The translations under genes and the position numbers were made by a program. Positions 12,038 through 24,363 of a stretch of 64,000 nt of DNA are shown here, one piece after another. Origin of the DNA: Marasmius tenuissimus (lineage: Eukaryota > Basidiomycota > Agaricomycetes > Agaricales > Marasmiaceae); NCBI GenBank assembly GCA_029532415.1, contig JAQOTA010000055.1, positions 434,001 to 498,000 of the forward strand, read 5' to 3'. The notes under the pieces are model-generated. The model had not been told where the DNA came from, ran no database searches, and saw only the letters and a list, made by a program, of their open reading frames with translations. Within the stretch, counting starts at the first letter, position 1. The number at the start of each line of letters is the position of its first letter.

Positions 12038-13970
12038 ATGGCAGGCTCCTCTCAGTTTGGATCAATTTTTGTTCAATATTTCGAGCCTTTGTTCTACGGT
12101 TTGTCGTTTCTTTCCCTACGCCTGGAGAACGTCTGACGCAATCAATCCCTAGGTTGTTTGATGGGAATCGGGTAAGCCATTCTGCTTCGTTCGATGACGA
12201 TTAGCTGGACGCCGTTTGGATATTCAGCTGCTTTGGAGTGTGTTTGGCCCAGACGTGGAATTACGCTAAATCTAACGACGACACACGATCACTTCGAGCC
12301 GTGGTGAGTGCTCTTTTTGAGATCTGTACTGCGATTTGACTGATAACTAGATGTAGGTTGCTCTCCTATTGTAGGTGCTAGTCTCGAGACTTGACGGCCA
12401 GACTCGTTCATACGTCCACCCAGCTCGTTGGTATTTGCGTGTACCGTTCTGGATGGTCAAGTCCTCAGTTTCTACCTGGTACGTCGTTGGGATATGTTTC
12501 ATTTTCTCCGTACGAACACTCTTTTAGCTCGAGAACTATGGAAACGTCATCACTATCAATCAAATACCAAAGTACGTGGATCACTCGAGCTGTCGTTGCG
12601 CACCACCCCGGCTGACGTTCTAACTAGGGATTTCACGGTGTTCGTGTTTTTAAGCGTTGTTGTAACTTTTATGTGAGTCTTCCGATGCAGATGAGACCCA
12701 TCAGGCCATTTACTCAGACTTCGCAGTTCGGACTTCTGCTTTGTGTCGAGGATATGGGGTTGTGCGTCCTGTCAAGTGGCTGTCTCCTTTGGCGCCCTCT
12801 CAACGTATTTTTGCATCACAGTACGAAGGGTTCATTGGTCAATCATCGCCCTGGCTGTGGGTACACCCAAGATCTTGCTTGAGTGCCAGACTAATTAATA
12901 TTGTCTTGCGACTGACAGGCATTGACTACATTCGCGACATTGAGTACGCCCACTCACTCCTCTGCGAGGTTGACGCTCAAGGTTAATCTCCATACATATT
13001 CTAGTTAGCGGAGCGGGTGAGTGATCTAGTATACTCCGCGTAATATGGGAGTCTCACGACTTTAAAGTGTTGTTCAATCAGCTCCTAACCATCCCTGTCG
13101 TTACGACCATCCTCACGGGCAGTCTCTTCGACGAGAAAGAACATAAGGTAAGTGTATCAAACCTCGTGGTTCTCTCCACGCGCGGCTTTCGTTGAAACCA
13201 ACTCTCAGATTGCTATATCACTCGTCAATCTTTTGGCGGCCGCATCTCAAGCTCTTATAACGTTCTGTCTGTGGTATTCCTTCAAATCACATATGGATGA
13301 AGCCTCATCGTAAGTGATTCTCGCACGCCGTCGTGCTTGGATCTGTCTCCAAACTCAACTTCTCCCAAGAACACCGCAACCTATCTTCAAACGACTCGGC
13401 CTTATTGTGGTTATTCGTGGCACCTTCTTAACACTCGCTCAGTTGGTGCTTGTCATTCTTTATCTGGCTCAACCGAATCGACTCTTGTGGTGAGTTTCAC
13501 TCCGATGCCGGCGGATACGACATTGAAGAGTGTGTTCTAACAGGACAATCATTCATCAAGTTTTACCTCCTCTATATTACACGACTGCGAGTACGTTTCC
13601 GCCATCGGTTCCTCTTCCAAATCAACGCTGACTCTCCGCATTCGTAGTTTCTACGTGCGTAGCTCGATATCAAATCTCCAAGTCGGAGAGTACTCAATCG
13701 GTGTCCTACAGACTCAACATCCGCTTAAATTTACTGGAACAACCAAGACCGGACGAAGAATCACGACGGGACAGCGTCCTCGAGCCCAGCGTCTACGTTA
13801 GAGTGTCGACCCCTGCTGGGAGTAGCCCATCCATGGAGCACATCAATCAGGCTCGACATCCAGTTTCGGCGGTAGACACGCGTCCCGTCGAGCCGGAGAG
13901 AGTTGTTGTGGTACCCAGTGACCTTCGAAACGAGCGAAGGACTGATACAAAGGAGATCCGTATGGAATAA
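12038..13970 (+). pseudogene. Multi-pass membrane protein (DUF6534-like), left arm copy
   Basis: The start ATG is at 12038. Recognisable exons encode CFGVCLAQTWNYAKSNDDTR, SLVFACTVLDGQVLSFYLV, the FTVFVFLSVVVTFM helix, FKVLFNQLLTIPVVTTILTG, ISLVNLLAAASQALITFCLW and RLGLIVVIRGTFLTLAQLVL. A hydrophilic tail with LNIRLNLLEQPRPDEESR follows. The pattern of six to seven hydrophobic helices and a hydrophilic C-terminus resembles the DUF6534 family of mushroom fungi; this is an inference. I cannot join all exons in frame: after RSLRAVV the only good acceptors lead to a stop or the wrong frame. The right-arm partner at 20833-22928 has the same problem. Decay or an unrecognised small exon is possible. 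Confidence 0.55.
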
Positions 13971-14997
13971 CCTCGGCCTCAGGACGATTCGGATTTGTTC
14001 TCTCCTGCGAATCAGGATACGAGGTTCATGCCTGCGCTCGCGCCGAACCGGTTGCAATGAGTCCGCAGATCGTGGTCTTGAGGTCGCGCTTTCAAACGCT
14101 ATGCCTTGATCCACAGTGGCAAGGTATCAAGAGCTAGCTGCTAACCACCAGACGGGGAGAGGAAGGCGCGATCGGTGTTGCAAAAGCAGGTACAGGAGCA
14201 TGTCACCGTCCTTGGGCGACTCAAGTATGAACGCAGCGTGTAGGTGTATCTATCATATACCCTCTAATTTATTCTAGATTCCTCGGCACTTGCTCGGGAT
14301 CTCCAGATCGCGTGGCGGGATGTGAAAAAGAGTTGCTCGAGCGAATGTTGCATCGGATGTAGACTGGCACCGGCCTCAATTTCGAGCAACAGCCCATGGA
14401 TCAGTTCGTACAAGTACACATCTCATCTTGCGCTGTCTTGACTCGAGTCAGTGATTGAGGTGCTTTCCGCACGTTCACGCCAACTATGGCTCGTGTCCCT
14501 CTAATTCGAATTCCCATGGGTTGGAGTACCGCTCGCTGGCTCGTTTAGATCTGAACGACTCGAATATTCGCCCTTGATACAAATAGCAAATCGCTAGTTT
14601 CTGAGTGTGGGTTTGCTCATTGGGATACTTGATATTTTTCGGGTCCCTCGTTAACAGATCGAGCTGAGTGGAAGTTCCAACCAACCCTCTCTATGCTCCG
14701 ATGAACACCTCGTTGCTGTCTGAAAGAAATCTTTAGAAAGCTCAATATGCGAGCAAGTCTTCGAGCTATGTGGCCTTATGAGGCTCGAGATTATCGAGTG
14801 CTGCGGACTGCGGAATGAGAACGATTTTCGCCTCCAAGTTGTCCAGACTCTGGTGGCCACACTTGTGACGTCATTATGTCCCCTGAACGGTTGAACCGAA
14901 GAATGTCTTGGAATTTGTTGGCTTGAGATGGCTTGCACTTATAAGGCCGACCATGCTCCATCCACGACGACGTTCGAAGCGATAACCCTTTACCACC

Positions 14998-15802
14998 ATG
15001 ACCATGACCCTCACGACTCTGACGTCTACACTACTATTTTCCTTACTTTTTACTCACCAAATTCAACCTGTTTTCGCGCAAGCAGCCGCTACGAGGCGTA
15101 AATCTAATACGGGACGAATTGTTGCAGGGATTGTAATTGGTGCGTTATTTAAAAATCGGGGAGAGTATTAGTCAACTGAAGGAGCAATTTTGTCTCGTAG
15201 GATGCGTTGTATTCATCGCGTTACTCCTGCTACTATGCACATACATGATGCGCCGGCGTAGAGCCCAAAAGGGCACTACTACAACATCTTATGGACCCGG
15301 CAACGTTAGTGGTGGAGGGGGAAAGCCATTATTCGGTGGAGGGAACATCAACTGGAGTCCGTTTGGGAAGAAAGATCACAACTTGAACAACGTTCACTAC
15401 AACCAAAATCAGAACCAGGCCAGCCCGTACGGTCTGGATGGTCAAAATTCACATGGGTACCAAGGCCAGCAGCCGTATGGACAACAGCCTGGTCCTCAAG
15501 CCCAGGGCGCAGGATACCAACAACACCAACCACCTACAGGGCAATACCCACCACCGAATTCTCAGCCACCGGCCTATGACGGAAAACAGGAAAGCGGGGG
15601 TTATGCACCGGTGAGTACATGCCCGATTGGTGTTCCAGTGGATATCTGACCATCGTTCCTTCTATCAACTAGCCTCCTGGACCGCCGCCTCCTGCACACA
15701 CCAATGTAAGTGTACTATGATCGAAACTATGGTGTCGCTGGATATGAACGGTTTCTCTCGCAGGATCCCAACAACCAATTCGTGGGAGGTTTCCGACCGT
15801 AG
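14998..15802 (+). CDS. Type I membrane protein with Pro/Gln/Gly-rich PPxY tail
   Basis: Four exons: 14998-15139, 15201-15610, 15673-15705 and 15764-15802. All introns are GT-AG and in frame, giving 207 residues. Residues 1 to about 27 look like a signal peptide (LLFSLLFTH...VFAQA). A single transmembrane helix (about residues 42-63, GIVIGCVVFIALLLLLCTY) is followed by MMRRRR, so the long C-terminal tail should be cytosolic. The tail is rich in Gly, Asn, Gln, Tyr and Pro, contains SQPPAYDG (a PPxY motif) and ends in GGFRP. PPxY motifs recruit WW-domain ubiquitin ligases of the Rsp5 type. The overall plan resembles RCR1-like or adaptor proteins, but I do not see a diagnostic RCR signature. The gene sits in the spacer between the duplication arms and appears intact. 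Confidence 0.8.
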
Positions 15803-15991
15803 TGGTTCAGCATATATGAATCTTTGCGCAATCGACCATTACGATACAAGTGCGCGCCAGGCTAATAATCTATCTACGAGATCGCATCTCGAGGCAGGTC
15901 TCGGAGGGGTCCAAAGAGGCAGTATTGGCGACAAGCTGAGCATAGTTGAGGAGCGAGCCTTGTAACGTACGCGATAACTCTTTCCCTCGTA

Positions 15992-17516
15992 TCATAGAAC
16001 ACTTTTACCATCCCCAATGACCATAACCATTAAGATTCCGTTTTTGTCCAACCTCTTCAGCGGCTGGTATATCGTTCCCTCCACTGCCCCATTCATGACA
16101 TGCAGCACGGCGGTCTTCAACCTCTCCACCTTGTATGCGGTAAGATCATCGTCTAGTCTCTCCCACCTGGACTTGACCATATCGACGAAAGCCTGGGCGG
16201 CGTCTAAGTAAGATTGAACGCCGATCGTGAGGTTGGTGAGTTGGGGAAGGAGGGTAGGTTGGACGGAGAACAAGTCTCCTCCGTAATTCAAAGGGATCTC
16301 GAGACGTCGGAAAAGAGACTTGGTGACGGTTTTAAAGAGTCTTTCAGGCGGCCGGGTCAAACGTTGACGGCCCCTGTTGGATATTTCGAGGCTGTACGCA
16401 ATCAACTCGTAAAGGGTAAACGAGCAGATGGATGGGGTACAGATGAGTTTCGAAACAACCTCTGATTCTGTGATAGGCGTCCCTTCCAGAGCTAACGTTA
16501 CATCCCGAACGATCCATAAACAGATAGAAGACGTTGCGAGGCCATGATCCCATTCCGAATGCTGGTACCTCTCTGCGTATCGAGTACATGGCAGGGCTCC
16601 AGGAAGGATATAGTGAGGTTGTTGAGGGAAGGGAGCTGCAAACCGCGGATGTGATCGTATAGTAGAGCGTGAAAGCCATCTGCACAGTCAAGCTGGAAAG
16701 GGTTTGGAGGTTGGGGGGTAGGTTCGAATTGGTCGAAGCTAGGTCTGTGAACCATTGGATCGATCCATCCAACATTGGCATCGCTAGAATAGACTGGTGA
16801 TTGCAGATCGTGGCCGAGTCGTAATGCGTCGAAAATTGATTCGGGGGGTTCGTTTGTGGTCAAAACGCAGCTGGAGGTGAAGAATGCCATTCCATGGGAC
16901 AAAATCCAAGGTGTCTGCCTCTACCCCATCTCCGCCCTGCGAAGTTCACCTCGCGCCATCGTGTTGCGTGTTCGATCAACAAGCAAAAAACATCCTTTCT
17001 CGCCTCGATTCCGTCCTCGTGCCATCCTCCATTCAACCGAAGTGAGAGAAGATGTTTTCTAGAGCCATCGAGAAAAAGGGTTACGGGGTATCGCGTTCGC
17101 TCTTCCATGGCGAGAGAGATGTTGGCCCAAAACCCGGGTGATTTCAAGACGATATTTCTCCACCTCGCACGAGCTGACACGGGACTGCCGGTCCACGGAA
17201 ATGATCATCCAGAGGATCTATGATGCACGCGAAGCCAAATATGTGTCGAAAGATTTCTGTGGGGAGTTTACGAATGGGAGAAAAGAAGAGACCTGTATCG
17301 AGCGATGTTGCGTCGGAGAGCCGTCTGTCGTACGCGCAGACGTTCGATGCAGTCTTCGTATATTTTCACGTCGTTTTCCGCGTTCAGAATGTATTGAGAT
17401 AGTCTTTGAGTCGAGAGTGGAGGGAATATTCACGTCCTGAGTGCTCTCTCCAGGTAGTCTAGGGCCATCGGTGCTTTCAACGCCTGGGGTTTGATGTCAT
17501 GGAGGATCTGGTACGT
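15992..17516 (-). pseudogene. F-box-like/leucine-rich pseudogene, spacer copy
   Basis: Family segments run in order on the minus strand in shifting frames. First is an N-terminus (QILHDIKPQALKAPM) whose start codon is ACG (17516-17514) where the relatives have ATG. An in-frame TGA follows ALRT. The F-box (KLPTEIFRHIFGFAC) is out of frame near 17250. WRNIVLKSPGFWANISLAMEE, then DCADGFHALLYDHIRG, and a long C-terminal piece (16405-15992) that includes SYLDAAQAFVDMVKSRWERL come next. Loss of the start codon plus several frame breaks make this a clear pseudogene. Confidence 0.8.
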
Positions 17517-18684
17517 GTTGAAGGTTTGGGATTACGCTGAGAGGGAAAATTTCATGGATTCAAAGTAACGGGTCACATAAACCTCTGAAGACGACACCTA
17601 GATTATGACTGTGCTTTGGAGTGTCGATAGTACGCTTGGGAGGGAATACGAGTCGTGGTGAAAACACAAGAGATGCATCGTGCGTCTTTCGCTTGACACG
17701 GACCGGTTCAGGCCCGGGACTTTCTCTGACTCTGACCACGACGACCTTGCCAATGCCCGTGGCCACTCCACTTGACTCTCTCTTCGCAGGGCTTGACCGT
17801 CTCCTGAAGAGAGAAAGAGAGAAGCTTACTAGAAACCCTATTCGAAGAAATTGGCCATCACTAGTCTTATCAGCGTCAACAACCCGAAGGAAGTCATATT
17901 CGCCATTGCCCACAGGTAAAACATGCGACAACCTTGAACCCGTGCGGTGCTTTGACGATTCCTGTACTAGTGCTGTAAACCCCAGACCGGGTGAATTCGT
18001 TTCGAGCTACAGGTCGAAGGGCAGCCAGCCATTCACAGCATACGCGCCTATTTATCAACCCTCGACTCCCGACACAACAACAGCATTTTTTGAAACCAAA
18101 CTCTATGCCCTCACGGGATACTCGAGTGCTGTACCTTCGTACCTTCTAGAAGTGGTAAAATCGTATGCCATTGCTCACGCATCGAGCTTCGAATTTCGAC
18201 AGGAGTCTACCCGAGTCTGCAGGGCCCTCTGCAGGGATCAATTGCTCACAACATTATCTCGGCGTGAAACATGATCAATCTCTAATGTGGCCGCAATGTG
18301 TCCGCTCACTGCAATAGAAGCTTGATCCCATTCATCAGACTTGCTGAGCGCCACTTCAATTAGCTCGGCGGACGGTCCATGGCGATGAGTGTTCACCCTT
18401 TTGTCATATCGATATTCAATGGGCACCCGTTATATAAAGTCAGACTCGACGAAGGTCGCTCTATTTCCCACCGCTATTTCACCCCCCGATAGCGTCACCG
18501 GGTCAGGGATATCAGCCTGTCGAGCGTATAGATTTAACCCCAGAAGCGCGCCCTTTTCCTGACTTCGCTGCGATGTCTGCTCAACCTTCGGAAAACAGGC
18601 TAGTTCAATCGTTACATACACTATGATCCGGGTGCTTATGTCGATCATTACCAAATACCAATTCCTCCCTCCAGGACTCCTCCT
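17517..18684. other. Intergenic, no supported gene
   Basis: A 217-codon plus-strand open frame (17621-18274) has no motif and begins inside the upstream region of the dead F-box copy, so I do not call it. The GC-rich element at 17695-17724 lies here. Confidence 0.4.
17695..17724 (-). promoter_or_regulatory. GC-rich element upstream of F-box copy (spacer)
   Basis: On the minus strand the core reads gtcccgggcctgaaccggtc. It ends 179 bp upstream of the former start codon at 17516. It is closely similar to the elements at 27555-27583 and 7908-7938. Confidence 0.4.
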
Positions 18685-20392
18685 ATGCGCACTGAGAACG
18701 ACACTGAATACAAAGATACTGTTCCGGCGAAACGATCACGGAATGTAAAGCGAAAAGCAGGTTTACTTCATCCTGCGAAGTTGAAAAGACGCTGCGGTAT
18801 AAACTCTCTTGAACTCGAGCCTTAGCCTAAAGAGACTGACTCTGTGCGACTTGCAGATGAACAAGATGTTGAACTCGAAAACGTCAAAAAAACGCAAGGC
18901 GATGCTAGGTTCGACGAGGAAGCAGCCATCTGGAATGCGTATATCAAAGAAGCAGAACGCTTTGACGACGATATGATTGGTGGCTTCCAAGATACCATCG
19001 ACTCGGTACTGGTTTTTGTAAGTTCTCTTCTGCCCCTCATCTGGAAAAGGTCGTTTACCGTCTTGGCTATAGGCTGCCCTTTCAGCAGGCGTTATCGCGA
19101 CTCTTGTAGCTCAGACCAGTCAAACATTGGAACCAGACCAAGCTAAAATCACCAACCGGCTTCTTGTGGAACAAGTTATTCCACTTCTTCGTGCCGCTGG
19201 AAATGCCACTGCGATCGGCCTCGTGCCACTTCCAAGCGTTGGGCCCGATACCTCGACCCACTCGGACACAGATGTCGCTACCAATGCTCTTGGGTATCTC
19301 AGTCTTGCGCTTGCGGTGGGTACCGCGATTGTTTCAGTTTTGGTCAAACAATGGCTTCAGGTGTGTCTTTTCCCAAGGGTGACTCGCAACTCCGACATGT
19401 CTTCAATCCTGTCAACTCTCTTGTAGCTCTATTTGGCTCCTGCTTCCGGGAGTAATCAAGACCGTGCCCTGACGCGTCACTTACGCTACACCAGTCTTTT
19501 GAAATGGCGACTGCCGGAGGTCGTGGGCCTCCTACCCCTTCTCCTCCACTTCTCGTTGGGAGTCTTCGCAATAGGAATCCTTGTTTCCGTGTTTGATCTC
19601 GACCCATCTGTAGGATACATGATCATCGTCGTTACAATAGGCGTACTCGCCATCTACGTTGCAACTGTCTTCCTTACCGCCTTCGCGGTCAATTCCCCCT
19701 ATCGCATACCAATCCTCTACCGACCTATTCACACCGTGCTTCGCCTCTTCGAAAAGGGCTGGTTCGCCGTCAGGCGGGTGTTAGGTATGGGGAAGCAACG
19801 AACTGCCTTTCGTCCGAGCGCTGAGACACCGTCTTTACGACCCACACAAATCAATCCGATACAGCACGGTGAAAAGGAGAGGATGGAGATCGCGTGCGGC
19901 GCAATCGTATGGCTCAACTCTACCTCAACCAGCGGGAATGTCCAGCGACTGGTCGCTGAGATGATTACCAGACTGGGTCCACCTCCACTTCAAAATCATT
20001 CGAGCTGGGAGGCGTGGGTACGAAGACATGGCGAATCACTCAAAACCCTCTTCACTCCCACACTGATGAACACGGTTTGGACGTGCATCACTCCTTCACG
20101 AACGCATACGGATCCTATCTGTGATTATTCTACTTGCTCGGCTATACTCAATACCCTCCAAAATATCCACGCCGTTGATCCAACACTGGTGGATTATCAA
20201 GGTGGGTTGCGATATGCATTCCAGAAAGCAGAGGAAACAGGTTCCAGCAGCTACATGGAGTATTTGATTCGTGAGCGACGGATAAATGTTGCCGAAATGG
20301 GCGGTTGCGTGGGCTCGAGCGTATCACGGACCAGGCAGAATGAGCCAAACCAGACCCGGGATAGCTCGAGGACGTTGAGTATTAATAAGTAG
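18685..20392 (+). CDS. DUF6535 multi-pass membrane protein
   Basis: Four exons: 18685-18760, 18857-19017, 19073-19360 and 19427-20392. The GT-AG introns are in frame, giving 496 residues. After a basic N-terminus (KRSRNVKRKADEQ) comes the DUF6535 signature: WNAYIKEAERFDDDMIGGFQ, then DTIDSVLVFAALSAGVIATL. Four hydrophobic helices are visible: VLVFAALSAGVIATLVAQ; ALGYLSLALAVGTAIVSVLV ending KQWLQ; LPLLLHFSLGVFAIGILVSV; and MIIVVTIGVLAIYVATVFL. A soluble C-terminal region of about 240 residues follows. The family is large in Agaricomycetes and its function is unknown. The gene is the intact centre of the spacer between the inverted arms. The first short exon was chosen because it alone gives the right phase for the DEQDVELEN exon. 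Confidence 0.85.
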
Positions 20393-20832
20393 CGGCTTTT
20401 AGACGTTGGGATCACGCTGAGGAGGGAAAAGACTCAAGATTTACAACTGCTAGCGTGTATGCGAACTTGGGAAGGGTACTAGTTTACATAGCAACAAAAA
20501 AAAAACTAGAATCATGGTAGTACAGGAGGGCTTGTGTACTCGTACAGGATTCCATTATTTACTATGCCAGACCTCGGGTGATTGTCCGATCACGACCTAT
20601 ATTCCCAACATTTGCTCGCCTTCCAATCATTCTCCCTCGAGCGTCTTGACTTCACTTCCCGCCGCGCAGTTTGAAAACCCCGAGAAATTGTCGAGCAAAC
20701 TAGAATGAGTGCGTGAGCGACAGCGTTCCTACACGTCCACTATCCACTCACTCGAGGACGGTCTGTGCCTTCTTTTATGACGCTGATTGTACTTTCCGCT
20801 TCCTGTTTCGTGATTATACTCTCCACACACTG
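20393..20832. other. Intergenic, nothing seen
   Basis: No coding or RNA feature is supported. There is a short run of nine A's near 20498. Confidence 0.5.
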
Positions 20833-22928
20833 TTACCAAAATAGACCAGGACGTACCTTTGACGACGCGGACTCGAAAAATGATTCAAAATCCTTATTCA
20901 GCCGATTCGGCGCGAGAGCAGGTAGAGGACTTGAATCCTGACTTGCAATAGATCGAGTGGCTGCTGATTCATCCTGAGGTGTCCATTCTATACGAATCTT
21001 CTTTGTATTGTCCCCTTGGCTGGGCCGAAGGACACCAGGTACCGTTCCCGGTTTCTGCCTTGCCTCGACCGAGCGTGTATCTGACGCTGGACCTGGCGAC
21101 GAAACACAATTGATGTCAACCATGAATGGGCCACCCCCAGCAGAAGCTGGCGTTTTAACATAGATGCCGGGCTCAGAGACGCTGTCACTTTGCGATTCTT
21201 CGTCTATTCTCGGTTGCTCTAGCAGCTCCAAGCGGATGTTGAGCCTGTGGGACACCAATTGAGTACTCTCCAAACCTTCAAAACTAATTACGCACGTAGA
21301 AACTACGAACGAAGACTCTTAGCGTCACTTTGAGATAGGGGGAATCGACGGCGGAGACGTACTCGCAGTCATATAATACAGAGGAGGTAGAGCCTGATGA
21401 ATGACCATCCTGGTAGAACCTACCGTTCAATATCATGGCCGCCGGCACAGGAGCGAAGCTTACCACCAAAGTTGATCCGGTTTGGCCAGATAAATAATGA
21501 CGAGCACCAGTTGAGCAAGTGTCAAGAAGGTCCCACGGATAACCACCATAAGGCCTAGTCGTTGAAAGATAGGCTGCGGTGTCCTTCGGGCAGTCGAGGC
21601 GTTAGGAGACAGGTCCAAGCGCAACGGCATGCGAGGTTTACTTACGTTGAAGCTTCGTCCATATGTGATTTGAACGAATACCAGAGACAGAACGTTATGA
21701 GAGCTTGAGATACGGCTGCCATAAGATTGACGAATGATAAAGTGATCTGGGAGTTTGATTAACAAAAGATGGGCGTGAAGAGAGTCAGGAAACTCAGTTT
21801 ACTTACCTTATGATCTTGTTCGTCGAGGAGACTGCCGGCAGAAAAGGTGATGACACCACGAGGGGTTAGGAGTTGTTTGAAAAATACTTTGAAGTCGTGA
21901 GGCTCTTATAAAACGTAGAGAATACCAGATAACCCACCCGCCCCGCTGACTAGGGTAAACATGGAGAAAATTTTGAGAGTCGATTTCGAACAAGAAGTAA
22001 GGGGTTGTACTCAATGTAGCAAATGTGGTCAATCCCTGTCGGGCAAAAGACAATTTCATCAATCTGAATTCCAAGGAAAATCTTGAATGTACCCACAACT
22101 AAGGCAATTATAGACCAATGGACCCTTTGTACTGTAAATAAAACTACGCTGAGAAGGTATCGGGAGGGATAGCCACTTGCTGGGACGCACAACGCCAGAT
22201 CCTTGACGCGAAACAGAGATCCGAACTGCGGAGGCTCGGTAAGTGACCTGATGAGCTTTTGCTTGCATTCAAAGATGCTCACATGAAGGCCACGATAACG
22301 CTCAATAATACAAACACGGCAAGTCCCCTAATGAGAACATCAGTCGCTTCCGGGCTTGTGGTCAGCCGTCTAGGGCGATCTGCGTACTTTGATATCTGCG
22401 TGAAAACGAAGAGGTTGTCTAGGCCCTCAAGCTAAGAAATATGTTTATACCACGAGAAAACGAAACATATACCAACGACGTACGAAGTAGAAATTGAGGA
22501 CCTGTCCATTCAGGATGGTGCAAGCAAACACCAAAGAGCTGAGTGTGGATTCAATCCAAGAACGAGCCTTGCCAAAGTTACCACCGGCACCTACAATAAG
22601 AGAGCAACCTAGGATTATCATGCATCTGAGATTCAGCAATGGGAATACCGAACCTCAAAGGGAGCACTCACCACAGCCCGAAGCGATCGTGTATCGTCGT
22701 TAGATTTGGCGTAATTCCACGTCTGGGCCAAGCATACCCCGAAGCAGCTGAATATACCAAACGGTGTCCGACGGCATATCTTATTATACCAGATGAATTC
22801 GCTTACCCGATACCTATCAAACAACCTGGAAATGGGACGTGTCAGACCTTCTTCAGGCGCGGGGAAAGAAACAACAAACCGTGGAACAGAGGGCCGTGGC
22901 GTTTAGCCAGCTTGACAATGTCGTCCAT
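20833..22928 (-). pseudogene. Multi-pass membrane protein (DUF6534-like), right arm copy
   Basis: This is the mirror copy of 12038-13970. The start ATG (MDDIVKLAKRHGPLFHG) is at 22928. It continues with CFGVCLAQTWNYAKSNDDTR, SLVFACTILNGQVLNFYFVR, VLIRGLAVFVLLSVIVAFM, helices around 22000-22250, RLGLMVVIRGTFLTLAQLVL, and a 147-codon final open frame (21273-20833) with SHRLNIRLELLEQPRIDEES. Exons are recognisable and the helices are conserved, but no single splicing path keeps frame from RSLRAVV into GAGGNFGKARSW. The final exon ends at a GTACGT donor-like site, so the stop used here is uncertain. It is a membrane protein by composition; the family name is an inference. Confidence 0.55.
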
Positions 22929-24363
22929 CTTGAGTTGGGTGGGGGCAGCAAAATAAGGTTACTCTGTTTCGAATGTGAAACTGTTATATACGGAGCCTCC
23001 AGCGGCCACGCAACTTCATGATTCTCGTACAATATTGGTATGGCCAAATCACCAGCAATTGGCAGATGAGCCGCCAAATGTCATATTATATATATTTTTG
23101 TCCCTGTGCCGGATGCCACTGACAAGATGGCGGGACTCGGAGGCTGTGGATGAGAGGGTAATCAATGACTTATTCTCCTCAAATCAATCGTTGACAAACA
23201 GCATATCTGATTCCAATGAATTCCGCCACAAGCGTCCACATCTTGTGGCTCCCGTATTGCGGCACCATCGCTCCACGACGGTAGGAGTATGAGTTGATTT
23301 TTCCGCACTTGACTCTAACGACACTGTTTGGGCCTCAAGATTTGGCGCTTGCGGGAAGAGAGATGATGAGGGAGTACAAATGCGGATTCAGACATATGTT
23401 CGCCTTCCCGGATGATGCTGTGTGGACGGTAATGCAACAGCAATTTTCTATCCAACCAAAAGTCGTAAGAGGGTAGCGAGAGAAATAAATGGGCCCCTTG
23501 CTCCCTTACATTACTGCCAGACATGTTTCCATCCCATCGCGAACAACTAGAATAAATCTTCCTGGCGATGGATGGACGGACGCCCATGGTTACAAGGTGA
23601 AGTCTGCTTGGCCGTACTCCCTGTGGCGATCCGACGCAAGCTGCTGGGAAGGCGGAATCATCATGAAAGGGAAAGGGAGCTAACGTCCAGAGGAAATCAC
23701 GCAAACGAGAGTTGGCGGCCTGAGAATGCCGTTTCTGCTGTGATCACTTACCATCGCATCCCCAGTCTCTAGTCTCCTCAGCCTCTTCAATCAGTCTTGC
23801 CAATTCCTCCATCTACCTTCCAAACGTTTGCTATTTCGGGCTCCTCTACGGTCAGTGTTACTCCTATATCCGGGAAATTCTTCCACTTGCCCTGCATTCC
23901 TCTTCAATATCTACCCTTCCTTCTGTTCTGCTCGAGGAGGCTTTCTGATCCGTCCTCCCAATCTTCGGTTTCTTGCTGTTCCCTCCTCCAACACAAGCTT
24001 GGTGAGTGTGTGATCTCAGATGGCCGTGCTGTCAGAGACCCAGGGGAATACGCGCTTGATCTCGCTTCCACAATAAGTGGACATGCACGATCTTGAGGAC
24101 TGCATTAATAGACGGTCGTTCGCGAGCAACAGCGACAGAAAGAAGCGGCTGGGGATTACAGAGACCATGAGTCTGCAAAGATTTAAGGGAGTTCTCAAGT
24201 GGTGAAGAAAGAGTAAGATAACATGGCGTTCGAGGACATGAGAGTCATCACCAAGCCAGCGGACTGTGGCAGTACGCAGAGGTCGGGCGTAAACCGGGCC
24301 GGATTTCCGTTTGAAATTTAATTCGACATCGCTTCCGAAGTTCCTTCCTTTCTTCAGTCCACG
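22929..24363. other. Duplicated intergenic DNA of the right arm
   Basis: No gene is supported. Its distal part is the inverted counterpart of DNA in 10587-12037, visible for example in the reverse complement of about 24250-24280 against 10690-10720. Confidence 0.5.

Larger units (their letters stand above)
8110..14110 (+). repeat. Left arm of ~6-kb inverted segmental duplication
   Basis: This arm contains F-box-like (+), FMP52-like (-) and multi-pass membrane gene (+). The right arm, 20833-27354, holds the same three in the reverse order and orientation. Intergenic DNA matches too: cgtactgccacagtcc at about 10700 has its inverted partner near 24270. The stretch between the SDR start and the membrane-gene start is about 1,450 bp here and about 1,435 bp in the right arm. 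The arms differ in length by about 530 bp, which equals the internal deletion of the left F-box copy. Confidence 0.85.

Noticed and set aside
17621..18274. 217-codon plus-strand open frame as a gene
   Set aside because: Biased composition, no motif, and it begins in the upstream region shared by the F-box family; more likely chance.
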